A DNA stretch of 60,571 nt, taken from Candidatus Geocrenenecus dongiae. Its GTDB lineage: Archaea; Thermoproteota; Nitrososphaeria_A; Caldarchaeales; Wolframiiraptoraceae. The position numbers and the translations under genes are program-made. How positions within the stretch are numbered: position 1 is the stretch's first letter; every line of letters starts with the position of its first letter. Below are positions 43,447 to 52,522 of the stretch, in pieces. The stretch lies in contig JALNLN010000008.1 of NCBI GenBank assembly GCA_023267855.1, positions 7,237-67,807 of the forward strand, read 5' to 3'. The notes under the pieces were generated by a model. The model saw only the letters and a program-made list of their open reading frames with translations. It did not search any database and was not told the DNA's origin.

Positions 43447-46400
43447 ATGGTGGATGAAGTACTTGTTATAGGTGGAGGTATTGCTGGAATACAGTGTTCA
43501 CTTGATCTAGCTAATGCTGGTGCTAAAGTAGTCCTGGTAGAGAAGTCTCCAACCATAGGAGGTAAAATGGCGATACTTGATAAAAACTTTCCAACATTAG
43601 ACTGCTCTATCTGTATAGAAGCTCCGAAGATGAGCGAAGTTGGGAAACATCCAAACATAGAATTACTTACACTCGCCGAAGTCATAAATGTTGAGAAAGA
43701 TGAAGAAGGCTTCATAGTTGAGATATATGTGAAGCCTAGATACGTAACGAGTGAGTGTAGTAGATGTGGTTTATGTGTTGATGTTTGTCCAGTACTCTTA
43801 AAGAATGAGTTTGACTATGGAATGGCTGCAAGGAAAGCAATATACACACCTATACCTCAATCTGAGCCAGGAGCATACGTAATAGATATCGAGAATTGTT
43901 TAAACAAACCTCCAAACTACCTACCATGTGATAGATGTGTACAAGTATGTGGTCCTAAGTGTATAGACTTCTTCATGAAACCAAAGATAATCAAGAAACG
44001 GGTTAAAGCTATAGTAGTTGCTACAGGTTTCGAGCTATTCGACGCAACCAGAATTCCAGATTACGGTTACGGTACACATCCAGACATACTTACAGCCATA
44101 GAATACGAGAGACTACTCCAATCTACAGGTCCAAGCGGTGGAGAAATAGTTAAACCAAGTAATGGAGAACATCCAGAAAACATATTATTCGTACTGTGTG
44201 TAGGATCCAGAGACCCCAGATACCATAAGTATTGTTCCAGATTCTGCTGCATGTATTCTATCAAAGAAGCAGTACAGACAGTAGAACATGGAGTAAAGAA
44301 TGTAGACATACTCTACATGGATATCAGGGCGTATGGAAAAGGATTTGATGGATTCTACAAGAGAGCTAAGGAAGAAGGTGTAAGATTCATTAAAGGTAGA
44401 CCCGTGAAGATTACACCTAATGGAGACAAGCTGAAAGTTAGATACGAAAACATAGCAGAAGGAAGAATAGAAGAAAAAGAATATGACATGGTTGTTCTAG
44501 CAACAGCTGCTGAGCCCCCTCCAGACCTCCAGAAACTTGCAAAAATACTTGGAATAGAGTTAGATGAAGACGGCTTCATTAAAACAGTACCATGGCGTGG
44601 AAAGATGATTGCAACAACTAGAGAAGGGATCTTCGTGTGTGGAAGTGCTTCTGGTCCAAAAGATATAGCTGATAGTGTAACAGAAGCTGGAGCAGCAGCT
44701 TCAGCAGCTCTAGAATATGTTAGGAAGAAGAGCTGGCCAAGAGAAGAATATGAAGAAACTATACCAGCTGAAGGAGAGATAAGAGTAGGCGTATTCATAT
44801 GTCACTGTGGTTCGAATATAGCTGGTGTAGCAGATGTTAAATGGCTTGCAGAACAAGCTGCAAAAATACCTGGAGTCGTACATTCAGAAGATTTAAGATT
44901 TGCATGTGCAGGAGTCTATACAAAATATATTGAAGAAGTTATCAAAGAGAAGAAGATAAATAGGCTTGTTGTTGCTGCATGTTCTCCAAAGACCCATCTA
45001 CCAGTATTTACTGGAGCAGCTATGAGGGCTGGGCTCAACCCCTATCTAGTAGAACTAGCGAACATACGTAACCTAGATACATGGGTTCACTCAGCTTACC
45101 CGAAGGAAGCAACAGAGAAAGCGCTAGACATGATAAAGATGGCTGTGGCTAAAGCCAAGCTCCTCAAACCTCTACACGTTATCAAGCTTCCAGTAACTAG
45201 GAAAGCTTTAGTCATAGGTGGAGGAGTAGCTGGAATGGCTGCTGCAGCAAGCTTAGCACGTCAAGGATTCGAGACGTATCTAGTAGAGAAAGAGAATCAG
45301 CTTGGAGGTCTCTTAAGATATCTAGATGAAATAGCTCCAGAAGGAGTTAGAGCAGAAGAACTGTTGAGAGAGATAGAGAGAGAAGTATACAATTCAGGCG
45401 TCAAAGTTATTTTAGGAACTAAAGTAGAATCTGTAAGCGGTTATATCGGGAACTTCTTGGTAAACCTTTCTAACGGAGATAAACTTGAGGTAGGAGCGAT
45501 AATAATGGCTACTGGAGCAAAGATCTACAATCCAGAGAACTGGATGAAATTAAACAACAACGGTTTAAAGATAATTACATCTCTAGATCTAGAACAAATA
45601 TTCAAGAACAACAATAACCTAGAAGCCAGAAACGTAGTCTTCATAGGATGTGTTGGATCAAGATATGATTCTAAAGGATGCTCTAGATACTGTTGTCAAG
45701 TAATGATAAAACAAGCATCAAAGTTGAGGAAGATGGGGAAGAACGTCTTCATACTCTACAAAGACATTAGGACATACAGTAGGAAAGCAGAAGAACTTTA
45801 CGAAGAAGCTAGATCACTTGGAGTTAGATTCATTAAATATGATCCAGAGAAGAAGCCTGAGGAAGCTATACGGATACAGGATGGTAAAGTACATGTTAGA
45901 GATGAGTTACTCGGAGAAGAAATCGCAGTACCCGCAGACCTTATCGTCTTGAACGTTGGGATGGTACCAAACGATGAGATAAACCCAATAGTAGAACAGT
46001 TAAAGATAGCTAGAGATGAAGCAGGATTCCTACTAGAGCTCCATCCAAAACTTGGTCCAGTAGAATCTATGGTTGGAGGAGTATTCCTCGCAGGCACATC
46101 TCAGAATCCTAAAGATGTTAGAGAAGCAATAGCTCAAGGCTTAGCGGCAGCAGCTAAAGCAGCAGCTCTACTAGCAAAAGACACCATAGATAAAGAACCA
46201 CTCGTACCAAACATAAGATATGATAAATGTACGTACTGCATGAGATGTACACAGGTATGTACATTCTCGGCTTTAAGAGGTGAGTTGAAGAAGAGTCTAG
46301 AGCTTATTAGTGCTCTCTGTCAAGGATGTGGCAACTGTGCAGCTGAATGTATGGTTGGAGCTATCGAGGCCCCTGGATTTACAGATGAACAGATAATTGC

Positions 46401-46860
46401 TCAGATAGATGCTGCTCTAGAAGAAAAACCATACGAGAAAGCACTCGTCTTCGCATGCAACTGGTGTTCATACGCTGGTGCAGACCAAGCAGGTATAGAA
46501 AAGCTACAGTATCCACCGAGCTCAAGAGTTATTAGAACAATGTGTTCAGCTAGGGTATCTCAGAAACACGTATTTAGAGCTTTTGAGAAAGGTGCAGCTG
46601 TAGTAATGGTTACTGGATGCTGGCCACAAGACTGCCACTACAATTACGCTAATCTAAATACTGAGAGAAGAGTTAAACAGATGAAGAAGATACTTGAAGC
46701 TAGAGGAATAAACCCTGAGAGATTAATACTCCACTGGAATAGTGCCGCTGAGAGTAAGAGATGGGCTGCGAAGATGAGAGAAGTAGATGAACTGATAAAG
46801 AAGATTCCAAGAGAAGAAATAATCGAGACTGTACAGAAGCTTGGAGGTGGGAAGAAGTGA
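43447..46860 (+). CDS. HdrA-HdrA-MvhD fusion protein
   Basis: 1137 residues, about three times a single module. HdrA module 1: FAD motif GGGIAG (10-15), 4Fe-4S ligands C104/107/110/114 and C161/164/168/172, CVGSRD (251). A linker with CHCG (452-455) follows. HdrA module 2: FAD motif GGGVAG (591-596), CVGSR (735), SRYCCQ (~746), and two ferredoxin motifs, CTYCMRCTQVC (928-938) and CQGCGNCAAEC (958-968). A C-terminal MvhD domain (~995-1110) carries C1004/C1007, C1033, C1058 and C1063. HdrA is the flavin hub of heterodisulfide reductases and MvhD its link to a hydrogenase; no hydrogenase gene is present. Start and operon place it between kor and etf, suggesting those as partners. Confidence 0.92.
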   Translation: MVDEVLVIGGGIAGIQCSLDLANAGAKVVLVEKSPTIGGKMAILDKNFPTLDCSICIEAPKMSEVGKHPNIELLTLAEVINVEKDEEGFIVEIYVKPRYVTSECSRCGLCVDVCPVLLKNEFDYGMAARKAIYTPIPQSEPGAYVIDIENCLNKPPNYLPCDRCVQVCGPKCIDFFMKPKIIKKRVKAIVVATGFELFDATRIPDYGYGTHPDILTAIEYERLLQSTGPSGGEIVKPSNGEHPENILFVLCVGSRDPRYHKYCSRFCCMYSIKEAVQTVEHGVKNVDILYMDIRAYGKGFDGFYKRAKEEGVRFIKGRPVKITPNGDKLKVRYENIAEGRIEEKEYDMVVLATAAEPPPDLQKLAKILGIELDEDGFIKTVPWRGKMIATTREGIFVCGSASGPKDIADSVTEAGAAASAALEYVRKKSWPREEYEETIPAEGEIRVGVFICHCGSNIAGVADVKWLAEQAAKIPGVVHSEDLRFACAGVYTKYIEEVIKEKKINRLVVAACSPKTHLPVFTGAAMRAGLNPYLVELANIRNLDTWVHSAYPKEATEKALDMIKMAVAKAKLLKPLHVIKLPVTRKALVIGGGVAGMAAAASLARQGFETYLVEKENQLGGLLRYLDEIAPEGVRAEELLREIEREVYNSGVKVILGTKVESVSGYIGNFLVNLSNGDKLEVGAIIMATGAKIYNPENWMKLNNNGLKIITSLDLEQIFKNNNNLEARNVVFIGCVGSRYDSKGCSRYCCQVMIKQASKLRKMGKNVFILYKDIRTYSRKAEELYEEARSLGVRFIKYDPEKKPEEAIRIQDGKVHVRDELLGEEIAVPADLIVLNVGMVPNDEINPIVEQLKIARDEAGFLLELHPKLGPVESMVGGVFLAGTSQNPKDVREAIAQGLAAAAKAAALLAKDTIDKEPLVPNIRYDKCTYCMRCTQVCTFSALRGELKKSLELISALCQGCGNCAAECMVGAIEAPGFTDEQIIAQIDAALEEKPYEKALVFACNWCSYAGADQAGIEKLQYPPSSRVIRTMCSARVSQKHVFRAFEKGAAVVMVTGCWPQDCHYNYANLNTERRVKQMKKILEARGINPERLILHWNSAAESKRWAAKMREVDELIKKIPREEIIETVQKLGGGKK

Positions 46861-48008
46861 GCAGGGTACTGTTTGTCGATGTAGAGCTTATGGAGAAGCT
46901 TTCACAATTAACCTCCGCCGCAGCAGACTATTGCTACCAATGTGGAACATGCACGGCAGCATGTCCTTTCAATCTTCTAGACCAGAAAATTATAAATCCG
47001 AGAAAGATTGTTAGAAGCGCTCAACTCGGTATACCTTACACTGATGATAGTTTATGGCTTTGTTCAACATGCGGTCTCTGTGAAGTAAAGTGTCCATGGA
47101 GTATAAGGATACCTGATGTTGTTAGAGGGTTCAGACAGATATCCGTAGAGAAAAGAATGCTTCCAAGTAAATTTGAAGAAATTTTGTGGATGATTTATGA
47201 AGATGGTACAGCTTTCCCTGGATCAAGTATTGAGAGAGGTAGCTGGACGGAGGGTCTAGGTGTTAAAGATGCATCTAAAGAGAAAGTTGATGTACTTCTC
47301 TATGTAGGTTGCGCTGTTTCATTCGATAAGAGGTTACAGAAGATAGCTAGATCCCTCGTAAGAATACTGAAGAATATGGGCGTAGATGTGGGAGTGCTCG
47401 GTAGAGCTGAGAAGTGTTGTGGAGATTTAGTCTACAATGTAGGCGAAGAAGCATTCTTAGAAGAACTCGTAACACAGAATACTGAATCGTTTAACAAGAC
47501 TGGAGCAAACACGATAATCACAATCTCCCCACACTCAGCCTACATGTTTAAGAAAATCTATCCCAAATACGGATTAAAGATACCTGCACTCCACAACATA
47601 GAATACATATCACAGATAGTTGATGAAGGTAAGCTTAAATTAGATGGAAGATTAGATCTAGAAGTGACTATACATGATCCATGTTATCTAGGTAGATACC
47701 TGAAAATATATGAAGAACCTAGAAAGATTCTCTCCAATATTTCGGGCATAAAGATATCTGAGATGAAGAATGTGAAGGAGAATGCTGTATGTTGTGGTAG
47801 TGGCGGTGGAAGACACTTCCTAGACATCCATGGAGAGAGGCTGAGCCACCGCAGAGTTCTCGAAGCAGCGGAAACAGGTGCAAACACGTTAATCGCTTCA
47901 TGCCCATTCTGTATACAGAACTTTGAAGATAGCGTAAAAACGAAGAGACTAAATATGAATGTAAGAGATGTAGTAGAGATTCTAGATATGTGTATGAAGG
48001 GTGTGTAA
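46857..48008 (+). CDS. HdrC-HdrB fusion (HdrD-like) iron-sulfur oxidoreductase
   Basis: 383 residues from GTG 46857, inside the stop of the HdrA gene. The HdrC part has 4Fe-4S ligands C26/29/32/36 and C69/72/75/79. The HdrB part has two CCG-type repeats. The second is complete (C276, CC312-313, C349/C352). The first has C152 and CC187-188, but the CxxC is SPHS (224-227). HdrD, GlpC and Etf-associated Fe-S proteins share this design. Repeats of this type hold noncubane clusters that reduce disulfides or pass electrons to quinone. Its partner is probably the preceding HdrA or the following EtfAB. Confidence 0.9.
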   Translation: MSRVLFVDVELMEKLSQLTSAAADYCYQCGTCTAACPFNLLDQKIINPRKIVRSAQLGIPYTDDSLWLCSTCGLCEVKCPWSIRIPDVVRGFRQISVEKRMLPSKFEEILWMIYEDGTAFPGSSIERGSWTEGLGVKDASKEKVDVLLYVGCAVSFDKRLQKIARSLVRILKNMGVDVGVLGRAEKCCGDLVYNVGEEAFLEELVTQNTESFNKTGANTIITISPHSAYMFKKIYPKYGLKIPALHNIEYISQIVDEGKLKLDGRLDLEVTIHDPCYLGRYLKIYEEPRKILSNISGIKISEMKNVKENAVCCGSGGGRHFLDIHGERLSHRRVLEAAETGANTLIASCPFCIQNFEDSVKTKRLNMNVRDVVEILDMCMKGV

Positions 48009-48012
48009 ATGT

Positions 48013-48984
48013 ATGTCTAGAGAGTATCGGGGAGTATGGGTCTACATAGAGAGACGGGGAGGAGAAATAGTAGAGTCTTCTCTAGAAGTTTTAGGGAAAG
48101 CACGTGAGTTATCCGATAAGTATGGAGACAGCGTTGTAGGAGTACTTCTAGGATCAAGTGGATTAGAGAAGTTAGCTGAGACAGTTATACAGCACGGCGC
48201 AGACAAAATCTATCTAGTTGAAGACCCAATACTCTCAGAATACTCAACAATACCCTACTCAGAAGCTCTCGCAAGATTAATAACAATGTTTAAACCAAAT
48301 ATACTTCTATACCCAGCTACGAGAAATGGAAGAGACTTAGCTGGAAGAATCTCTGCGAAACTCTCTCTAGGATTATCTGCAAACACGGTCTGGCTAGATG
48401 TAACAAATGATGGAATACTTCTAGCAGGAGTTCCAGGATTCGGAGGAAACATAATGGCTGTAACAAAATGTTTAAGTAAACCTCAGATGGCGACGGTTAG
48501 ACCTGGAGCATTCGTTAAACTTTCTCCAGACCCAAATAGAAGAGGAAGCATAGAGAAGATAGATGTTGGAGAACTACCTAAACCCAGGGTAAACATAATC
48601 GAGAGCGTTAAAATTGAAGTTGAAGATATCAGCAAGGCTGAAGCTATAGTTATAGCTGGGATGGGGGTTAGAGATAACGTAGAACTTGCAAAGAAGCTTG
48701 CGGAAAAACTTGGATGGGCTTTCGGAGCTACAAGACCGCTTTCAGATGAAGGTCTAGTTCCCAGAGATATATTCATAGGAGCGACAGGAAAAACTGTCAG
48801 ACCTAAGATAGCTTTGATAGTAGGTGTAAGTGGTGCAGCCCACTTTATTTCAGGTGTAGCCGGAGCTGAAAAAATAATTTCGATAAACATAGATCCAGAA
48901 GCACCGATACACACCTACTCTGATTATAGTGTTGTTGGAGATGCATACAAGATCTTACCAAAGATCTTAGAAAAAGTGGGGTGA
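48013..48984 (+). CDS. etfA: electron transfer flavoprotein subunit alpha
   Basis: 323 residues from ATG 48013. The N-terminal domain (VYIERRGGEI near 8, NGRDLAGRISAKLSLGLSAN near 100) is followed by the FAD-binding C-terminal domain: FGATRPLSDEGL (~238), LIVGVSGAAHFISG (~268), SINIDPEAPIHTYSDYSVVG. These are standard EtfA signatures. It is four nt downstream of the HdrD-like gene. EtfAB shuttles or bifurcates electrons between acyl-CoA dehydrogenases, NADH, ferredoxin or Fe-S oxidoreductases. Confidence 0.93.
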   Translation: MSREYRGVWVYIERRGGEIVESSLEVLGKARELSDKYGDSVVGVLLGSSGLEKLAETVIQHGADKIYLVEDPILSEYSTIPYSEALARLITMFKPNILLYPATRNGRDLAGRISAKLSLGLSANTVWLDVTNDGILLAGVPGFGGNIMAVTKCLSKPQMATVRPGAFVKLSPDPNRRGSIEKIDVGELPKPRVNIIESVKIEVEDISKAEAIVIAGMGVRDNVELAKKLAEKLGWAFGATRPLSDEGLVPRDIFIGATGKTVRPKIALIVGVSGAAHFISGVAGAEKIISINIDPEAPIHTYSDYSVVGDAYKILPKILEKVG

Positions 48985-48990
48985 AAAACC

Positions 48991-49782
48991 TTGATGCATA
49001 TAATAGTTTGTATGAAGGTTACTCCGAAGACTGAGCAGGTCAAGCTAGATCCAGTTACAAAAACAATTATACGTGAAGGTGTAGAGAATGAGATAAACCC
49101 GGCCGATAAAAATGCTCTTGAAGCAGCTCTCCAACTAAAAGATAAACATGGATGTAAGGTGACTGTCATAGGTATGGGGCCACCGATATGGGAACCATAC
49201 ATGAAGCTGGCCGTAGCTATGGGGGCAGATAACGCTATACTCTTATCTGATAGAGCATTTGCAGGTGCAGACACACTTGCAACAAGCAAAGTACTGGCCA
49301 CAGCGATAAGGAAGATAGGAGATTACCACATGATCTTCTGTGGTGAAGAATCGAGTGATGCAGGTACAGGTCACGTACCTCCAAGCATAGCCGAATTCTT
49401 AGGAATACCTCAGATAACTTTTGTAAACATGGTTGAGATAATAGATGGGAGAGTGAGAGCGAGGAGAATACTTGAAGGAGGTTACGAGATAGTTGAAGCC
49501 AACCCGCCAGTCCTACTCTCAATAGAATATGGTTGTAATACGCCACGTTTCCCAGATTTTAGAAGAAAACGCTACGTAGATAGAGAATTCAAATTAACTA
49601 TCTGGGGGCTGAAAGATCTAGATCTTAAAGAAGAAGAAGTTGGATTAAAGGGTAGTAAGAGTATCGTTGAAGAACTTAGAGAGATGAAGCTAGGTGAGAG
49701 AGCAAGAGAAAAGATAACTGGAACAGAAGATGAGATAGCTGAGAAGATACTCAAACTAATACAGCCATACATAAAGAAATAG
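48991..49782 (+). CDS. etfB: electron transfer flavoprotein subunit beta
   Basis: 263 residues from TTG 48991, seven nt after GGGGTG; ATG 48994 is an alternative one codon later. HIIVCMKVTP, ENEINPADKNALEAALQLKD (~35), VIGMGPPIWEP and DRAFAGADTLATSKVLA (~91) match EtfB, especially the clade that includes bifurcating Etfs. GEESSDAGTGHVPPSIAE (~118) is its nucleotide-binding segment. Whether it bifurcates is not shown. It is the last gene of the kor-hdr-etf operon. Confidence 0.92.
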   Translation: MMHIIVCMKVTPKTEQVKLDPVTKTIIREGVENEINPADKNALEAALQLKDKHGCKVTVIGMGPPIWEPYMKLAVAMGADNAILLSDRAFAGADTLATSKVLATAIRKIGDYHMIFCGEESSDAGTGHVPPSIAEFLGIPQITFVNMVEIIDGRVRARRILEGGYEIVEANPPVLLSIEYGCNTPRFPDFRRKRYVDREFKLTIWGLKDLDLKEEEVGLKGSKSIVEELREMKLGERAREKITGTEDEIAEKILKLIQPYIKK

Positions 49783-49845
49783 AAAAACAAGAACTGGAAA
49801 CACTTTTCTTAAACCTCCAACATTATTTCTTAGGATTGAAGTATA

Positions 49846-50523
49846 ATGTATGGAAGAACAATCATAGTTGTATGGGAAGGTGTTGATGGGGCAGGAAAGA
49901 CAACACTTATGAATGAAACTTACAGAATACTGGAATCTCTAAACTATCGTACAATAATCTATAAGACTCCGAGCGATACACCTACAGGTGTTTTTGCGAG
50001 AAAATATGGAAACAAGCTCGACATAGATCATCTTACACGTATGCTACTATTCCTAGCAAACACGTCGGACGACTCCTCTATAATGAAGAAACAGATAGAA
50101 GAAGGAAACCCGGACTACTACTTTATAGATAGATACTATCTATGCTCAATAGTCTATGGATTTGCTCTATCAAAAGAAAGAGGAGAAGAAATAGATCAAA
50201 GAGACTTTATCAACATGTTTAACATTATCGAGAAGATAGGGTCTAAAGTATTCTTAAAACCCGACGTATACGTAATCGTAGATGTTCCAGAAGAATTTAG
50301 GAGAAGTAGACTGCTGAAGAAGGAAAGTCAAGGTGGTTTGGAAGAAGAGATAGAGAGAAATGTGGGTGTACAGAATTCTGTAAGACAGTTCTATAAAACG
50401 TTCCACGATATGAGAAGCTGGCAGGTAATCTGGGTTGAGAATATTGAAGGTATGGTCTACGAGAATGCTAAAAGCATAGTAAATAAGCTGGTGGAGTTCA
50501 AGAAAATTACGGAACATCTTTAA
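49846..50523 (+). CDS. thymidylate kinase-like nucleoside monophosphate kinase
   Basis: 225 residues. P-loop WEGVDGAGKTTL (~10), FIDRYYLCSIVYG (~88, DR motif) and VIVDVPEEFRRSRL (~143) followed by a lid region fit the dTMP kinase family. It would make dTDP from dTMP. The family has divergent archaeal members, so the nucleotide specificity is not certain. TTCTTAAACC ~35 nt upstream suggests its own promoter. The next genes (thpR, cca, kinase) follow closely. Confidence 0.83.
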   Translation: MYGRTIIVVWEGVDGAGKTTLMNETYRILESLNYRTIIYKTPSDTPTGVFARKYGNKLDIDHLTRMLLFLANTSDDSSIMKKQIEEGNPDYYFIDRYYLCSIVYGFALSKERGEEIDQRDFINMFNIIEKIGSKVFLKPDVYVIVDVPEEFRRSRLLKKESQGGLEEEIERNVGVQNSVRQFYKTFHDMRSWQVIWVENIEGMVYENAKSIVNKLVEFKKITEHL

Positions 50524-50546
50524 GGCAGTAAAACAATCTTTAGTTG

Positions 50547-51122
50547 ATGGTCGAGCTTATCAGAACATTTATAGCTATAGACTTCGACAACCCGATAATA
50601 GTAGAGAGAATCCAAGATATACAGAAGAAGCTGAGAGAGTCTGGAATAATAGGTAAAGACGTAGAACCAGAAAATCTACATCTAACTCTCTGGTTTCTAG
50701 GAGAGCTGCCTAGAGATAAACTTGAAGTAGTTCTTGAAGAAACTTCAAAAACAAAGTTTAGAAAATTTGAACTCAAAGTTAAAGGTCTAGGTTACTTTCC
50801 AGGTGGTGGAAGAATAAATGTTGTATGGCTTGGTGTAGAAGACAAGTCTAGAAGTCTTGAAGATATACTCAACCAGCTCCTCTCAAATCTAGGTAAACGT
50901 GGATTCAAATATGATGAAAGAGGATTCACACCCCACCTGACAATCTCACGGGTAAAGCAGGTCAGAGATAAAAATGCGGCGATAAATCTTCTAAGACAAC
51001 TACAAGAAATAGAGATAGGTTCTCAGCTGGTAGACTCAATAAAAGTTAAGAAGAGCGTACTCACAAGTAGAGGACCAATATACTCAGACCTACTAGTCGT
51101 TAAATCGGTGAACAATCTTTGA
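50547..51122 (+). CDS. thpR: RNA 2',3'-cyclic phosphodiesterase (ThpR/LigT family)
   Basis: 191 residues from ATG 50547. The two catalytic HxT motifs are present: NLHLTLWFLG (~45) and FTPHLTISRV (~130). RTFIAIDFDNP is the usual N-terminus. The family opens or closes 2',3'-cyclic phosphates on RNA ends. It overlaps the cca start (TTGA), a neighbour often seen in archaea, which suggests tRNA end processing. Confidence 0.92.
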   Translation: MVELIRTFIAIDFDNPIIVERIQDIQKKLRESGIIGKDVEPENLHLTLWFLGELPRDKLEVVLEETSKTKFRKFELKVKGLGYFPGGGRINVVWLGVEDKSRSLEDILNQLLSNLGKRGFKYDERGFTPHLTISRVKQVRDKNAAINLLRQLQEIEIGSQLVDSIKVKKSVLTSRGPIYSDLLVVKSVNNL

Positions 51123-52522
51123 CAAAAATAGATGAAATTCTCAGAGAAGCATTAAAAATGTATAAACCAACACCAAGTGAAGAAGAAATTTTAAAAAGAG
51201 TCTCAGAGAAGATAGTGAGAGAAGCTATACTGGAATCATCTAGATATGAAGGCATACTAGATGTCACCTTGGAAGGATCTGCAGCTAAGGAAACTTGGGT
51301 GAGAGGACGTGAAGAAGTAGACATATTTATACACTTCGATCCCACTGTAGCTCTAGAAACTTTAGAGAAAACAGTAATAGAGTTAGGATTTAAGGTTCTC
51401 AGAAAACTAGATGGTAACCCTAGATTAATGTATGCAGACCACCCATACGTAGAAGGTAGATTAGGAAACGTAATAGTAAACATAGTTGCATGTTATAAAG
51501 TTAATCCACCAAACTGGATAAGTGCAACAGATAGAACACCATACCATACTAAATACGTTAAAGAAAAACTGGATCAAAATGCGAGAGATGAGGTAAGACT
51601 ACTCAAGGCATTCATGATGTGTTGTGGAGTTTACGGTGCAGAGATAAAGATGAGAGGATTCAGCGGCTACCTAGCAGAACTACTCATAATTAATTATGGA
51701 GGATTCATGGAGACATTAAGAGAAGCATCTAACTGGATACCGCCAGTAGTTATAGACATCGAGAAACACTACAAGTCTAAAGAAGAGGTCTTAGATGTAT
51801 TTGGAGAAAGACATCTAATTGTTGTAGATCCAGTAGATAGGATGAGGAATGTTGCTTCAGCAGTCTCGGAAGAAAAATTCTCAGAATTTATACTAGCATC
51901 GAAATTATTCTCTAGATCTCCAAGTATATCTTTCTTTAAACCTAGAGAAGAAATAATAAGTAAAACCAGTACGATAAGAGGGAATGGAGAAAGATGTATC
52001 GTCATAGTTTACTTTAAGCTCTCCTCCATTAAGCCTCCAGATGTATTATGGGGGGAATTGAAGAAGACAGAGAATGGTTTAAAAAAGTATCTTGAATCTA
52101 GCGGTTTCACAGTTTATAGAAGTGATTCTTGGACAGATGAAGAAAACATTTGTCTGATAGCTTTCGAGCTCCCATCTCTAACGCTACCATACGTTAAGAT
52201 ACATCAGGGACCACCTGTACATAACCCAAATGTTCTCCAATTCATAGATAAATGGATTAAAAATGAAGATAGAATTGCGGGGCCATGGATTTCAGGTACA
52301 CGTCTCTACATTCTTAGAAGGAACAACATCAGAAATGTGGTAGAGATCATTAGGAAAGGATTAAGCGAAAATAGGGTAGCTGTATCTAAAGGATTAGCAG
52401 AAGATTTAAGGAAAGCGGAGATCTACACATCTATAGAAGAAGTTGGAAATACTAGAGCTAGGAAATTCTTAGAACTATTCTTAGATGGAAGACCAGCATT
52501 CTTAGACAGATATGAAGGATGA
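51119..52522 (+). CDS. cca: class I (archaeal) CCA-adding tRNA nucleotidyltransferase
   Basis: 467 residues from TTG 51119. LEGSAAKETWVRGREEVDIF (~44-63) holds the GS motif and the metal-binding Glu-x-Asp of archaeal CCA enzymes. MMCCGVYGAEIKMRGFSGYL (two pieces, ~162-182), IVVDPVDRMRNVASAVS and the C-terminal domain match the family and its usual ~440-470 length. Both tRNA genes in the window lack an encoded CCA, so the enzyme is needed for synthesis, not only repair. Confidence 0.95.
   Translation: MTKIDEILREALKMYKPTPSEEEILKRVSEKIVREAILESSRYEGILDVTLEGSAAKETWVRGREEVDIFIHFDPTVALETLEKTVIELGFKVLRKLDGNPRLMYADHPYVEGRLGNVIVNIVACYKVNPPNWISATDRTPYHTKYVKEKLDQNARDEVRLLKAFMMCCGVYGAEIKMRGFSGYLAELLIINYGGFMETLREASNWIPPVVIDIEKHYKSKEEVLDVFGERHLIVVDPVDRMRNVASAVSEEKFSEFILASKLFSRSPSISFFKPREEIISKTSTIRGNGERCIVIVYFKLSSIKPPDVLWGELKKTENGLKKYLESSGFTVYRSDSWTDEENICLIAFELPSLTLPYVKIHQGPPVHNPNVLQFIDKWIKNEDRIAGPWISGTRLYILRRNNIRNVVEIIRKGLSENRVAVSKGLAEDLRKAEIYTSIEEVGNTRARKFLELFLDGRPAFLDRYEG

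Noticed and set aside
43447-46860. HdrA fusion read as an assembly artefact joining two genes
   Set aside because: The frame is open throughout, the second module is divergent from the first and the order HdrA-linker-HdrA-MvhD is coherent, so a real fusion is more likely.
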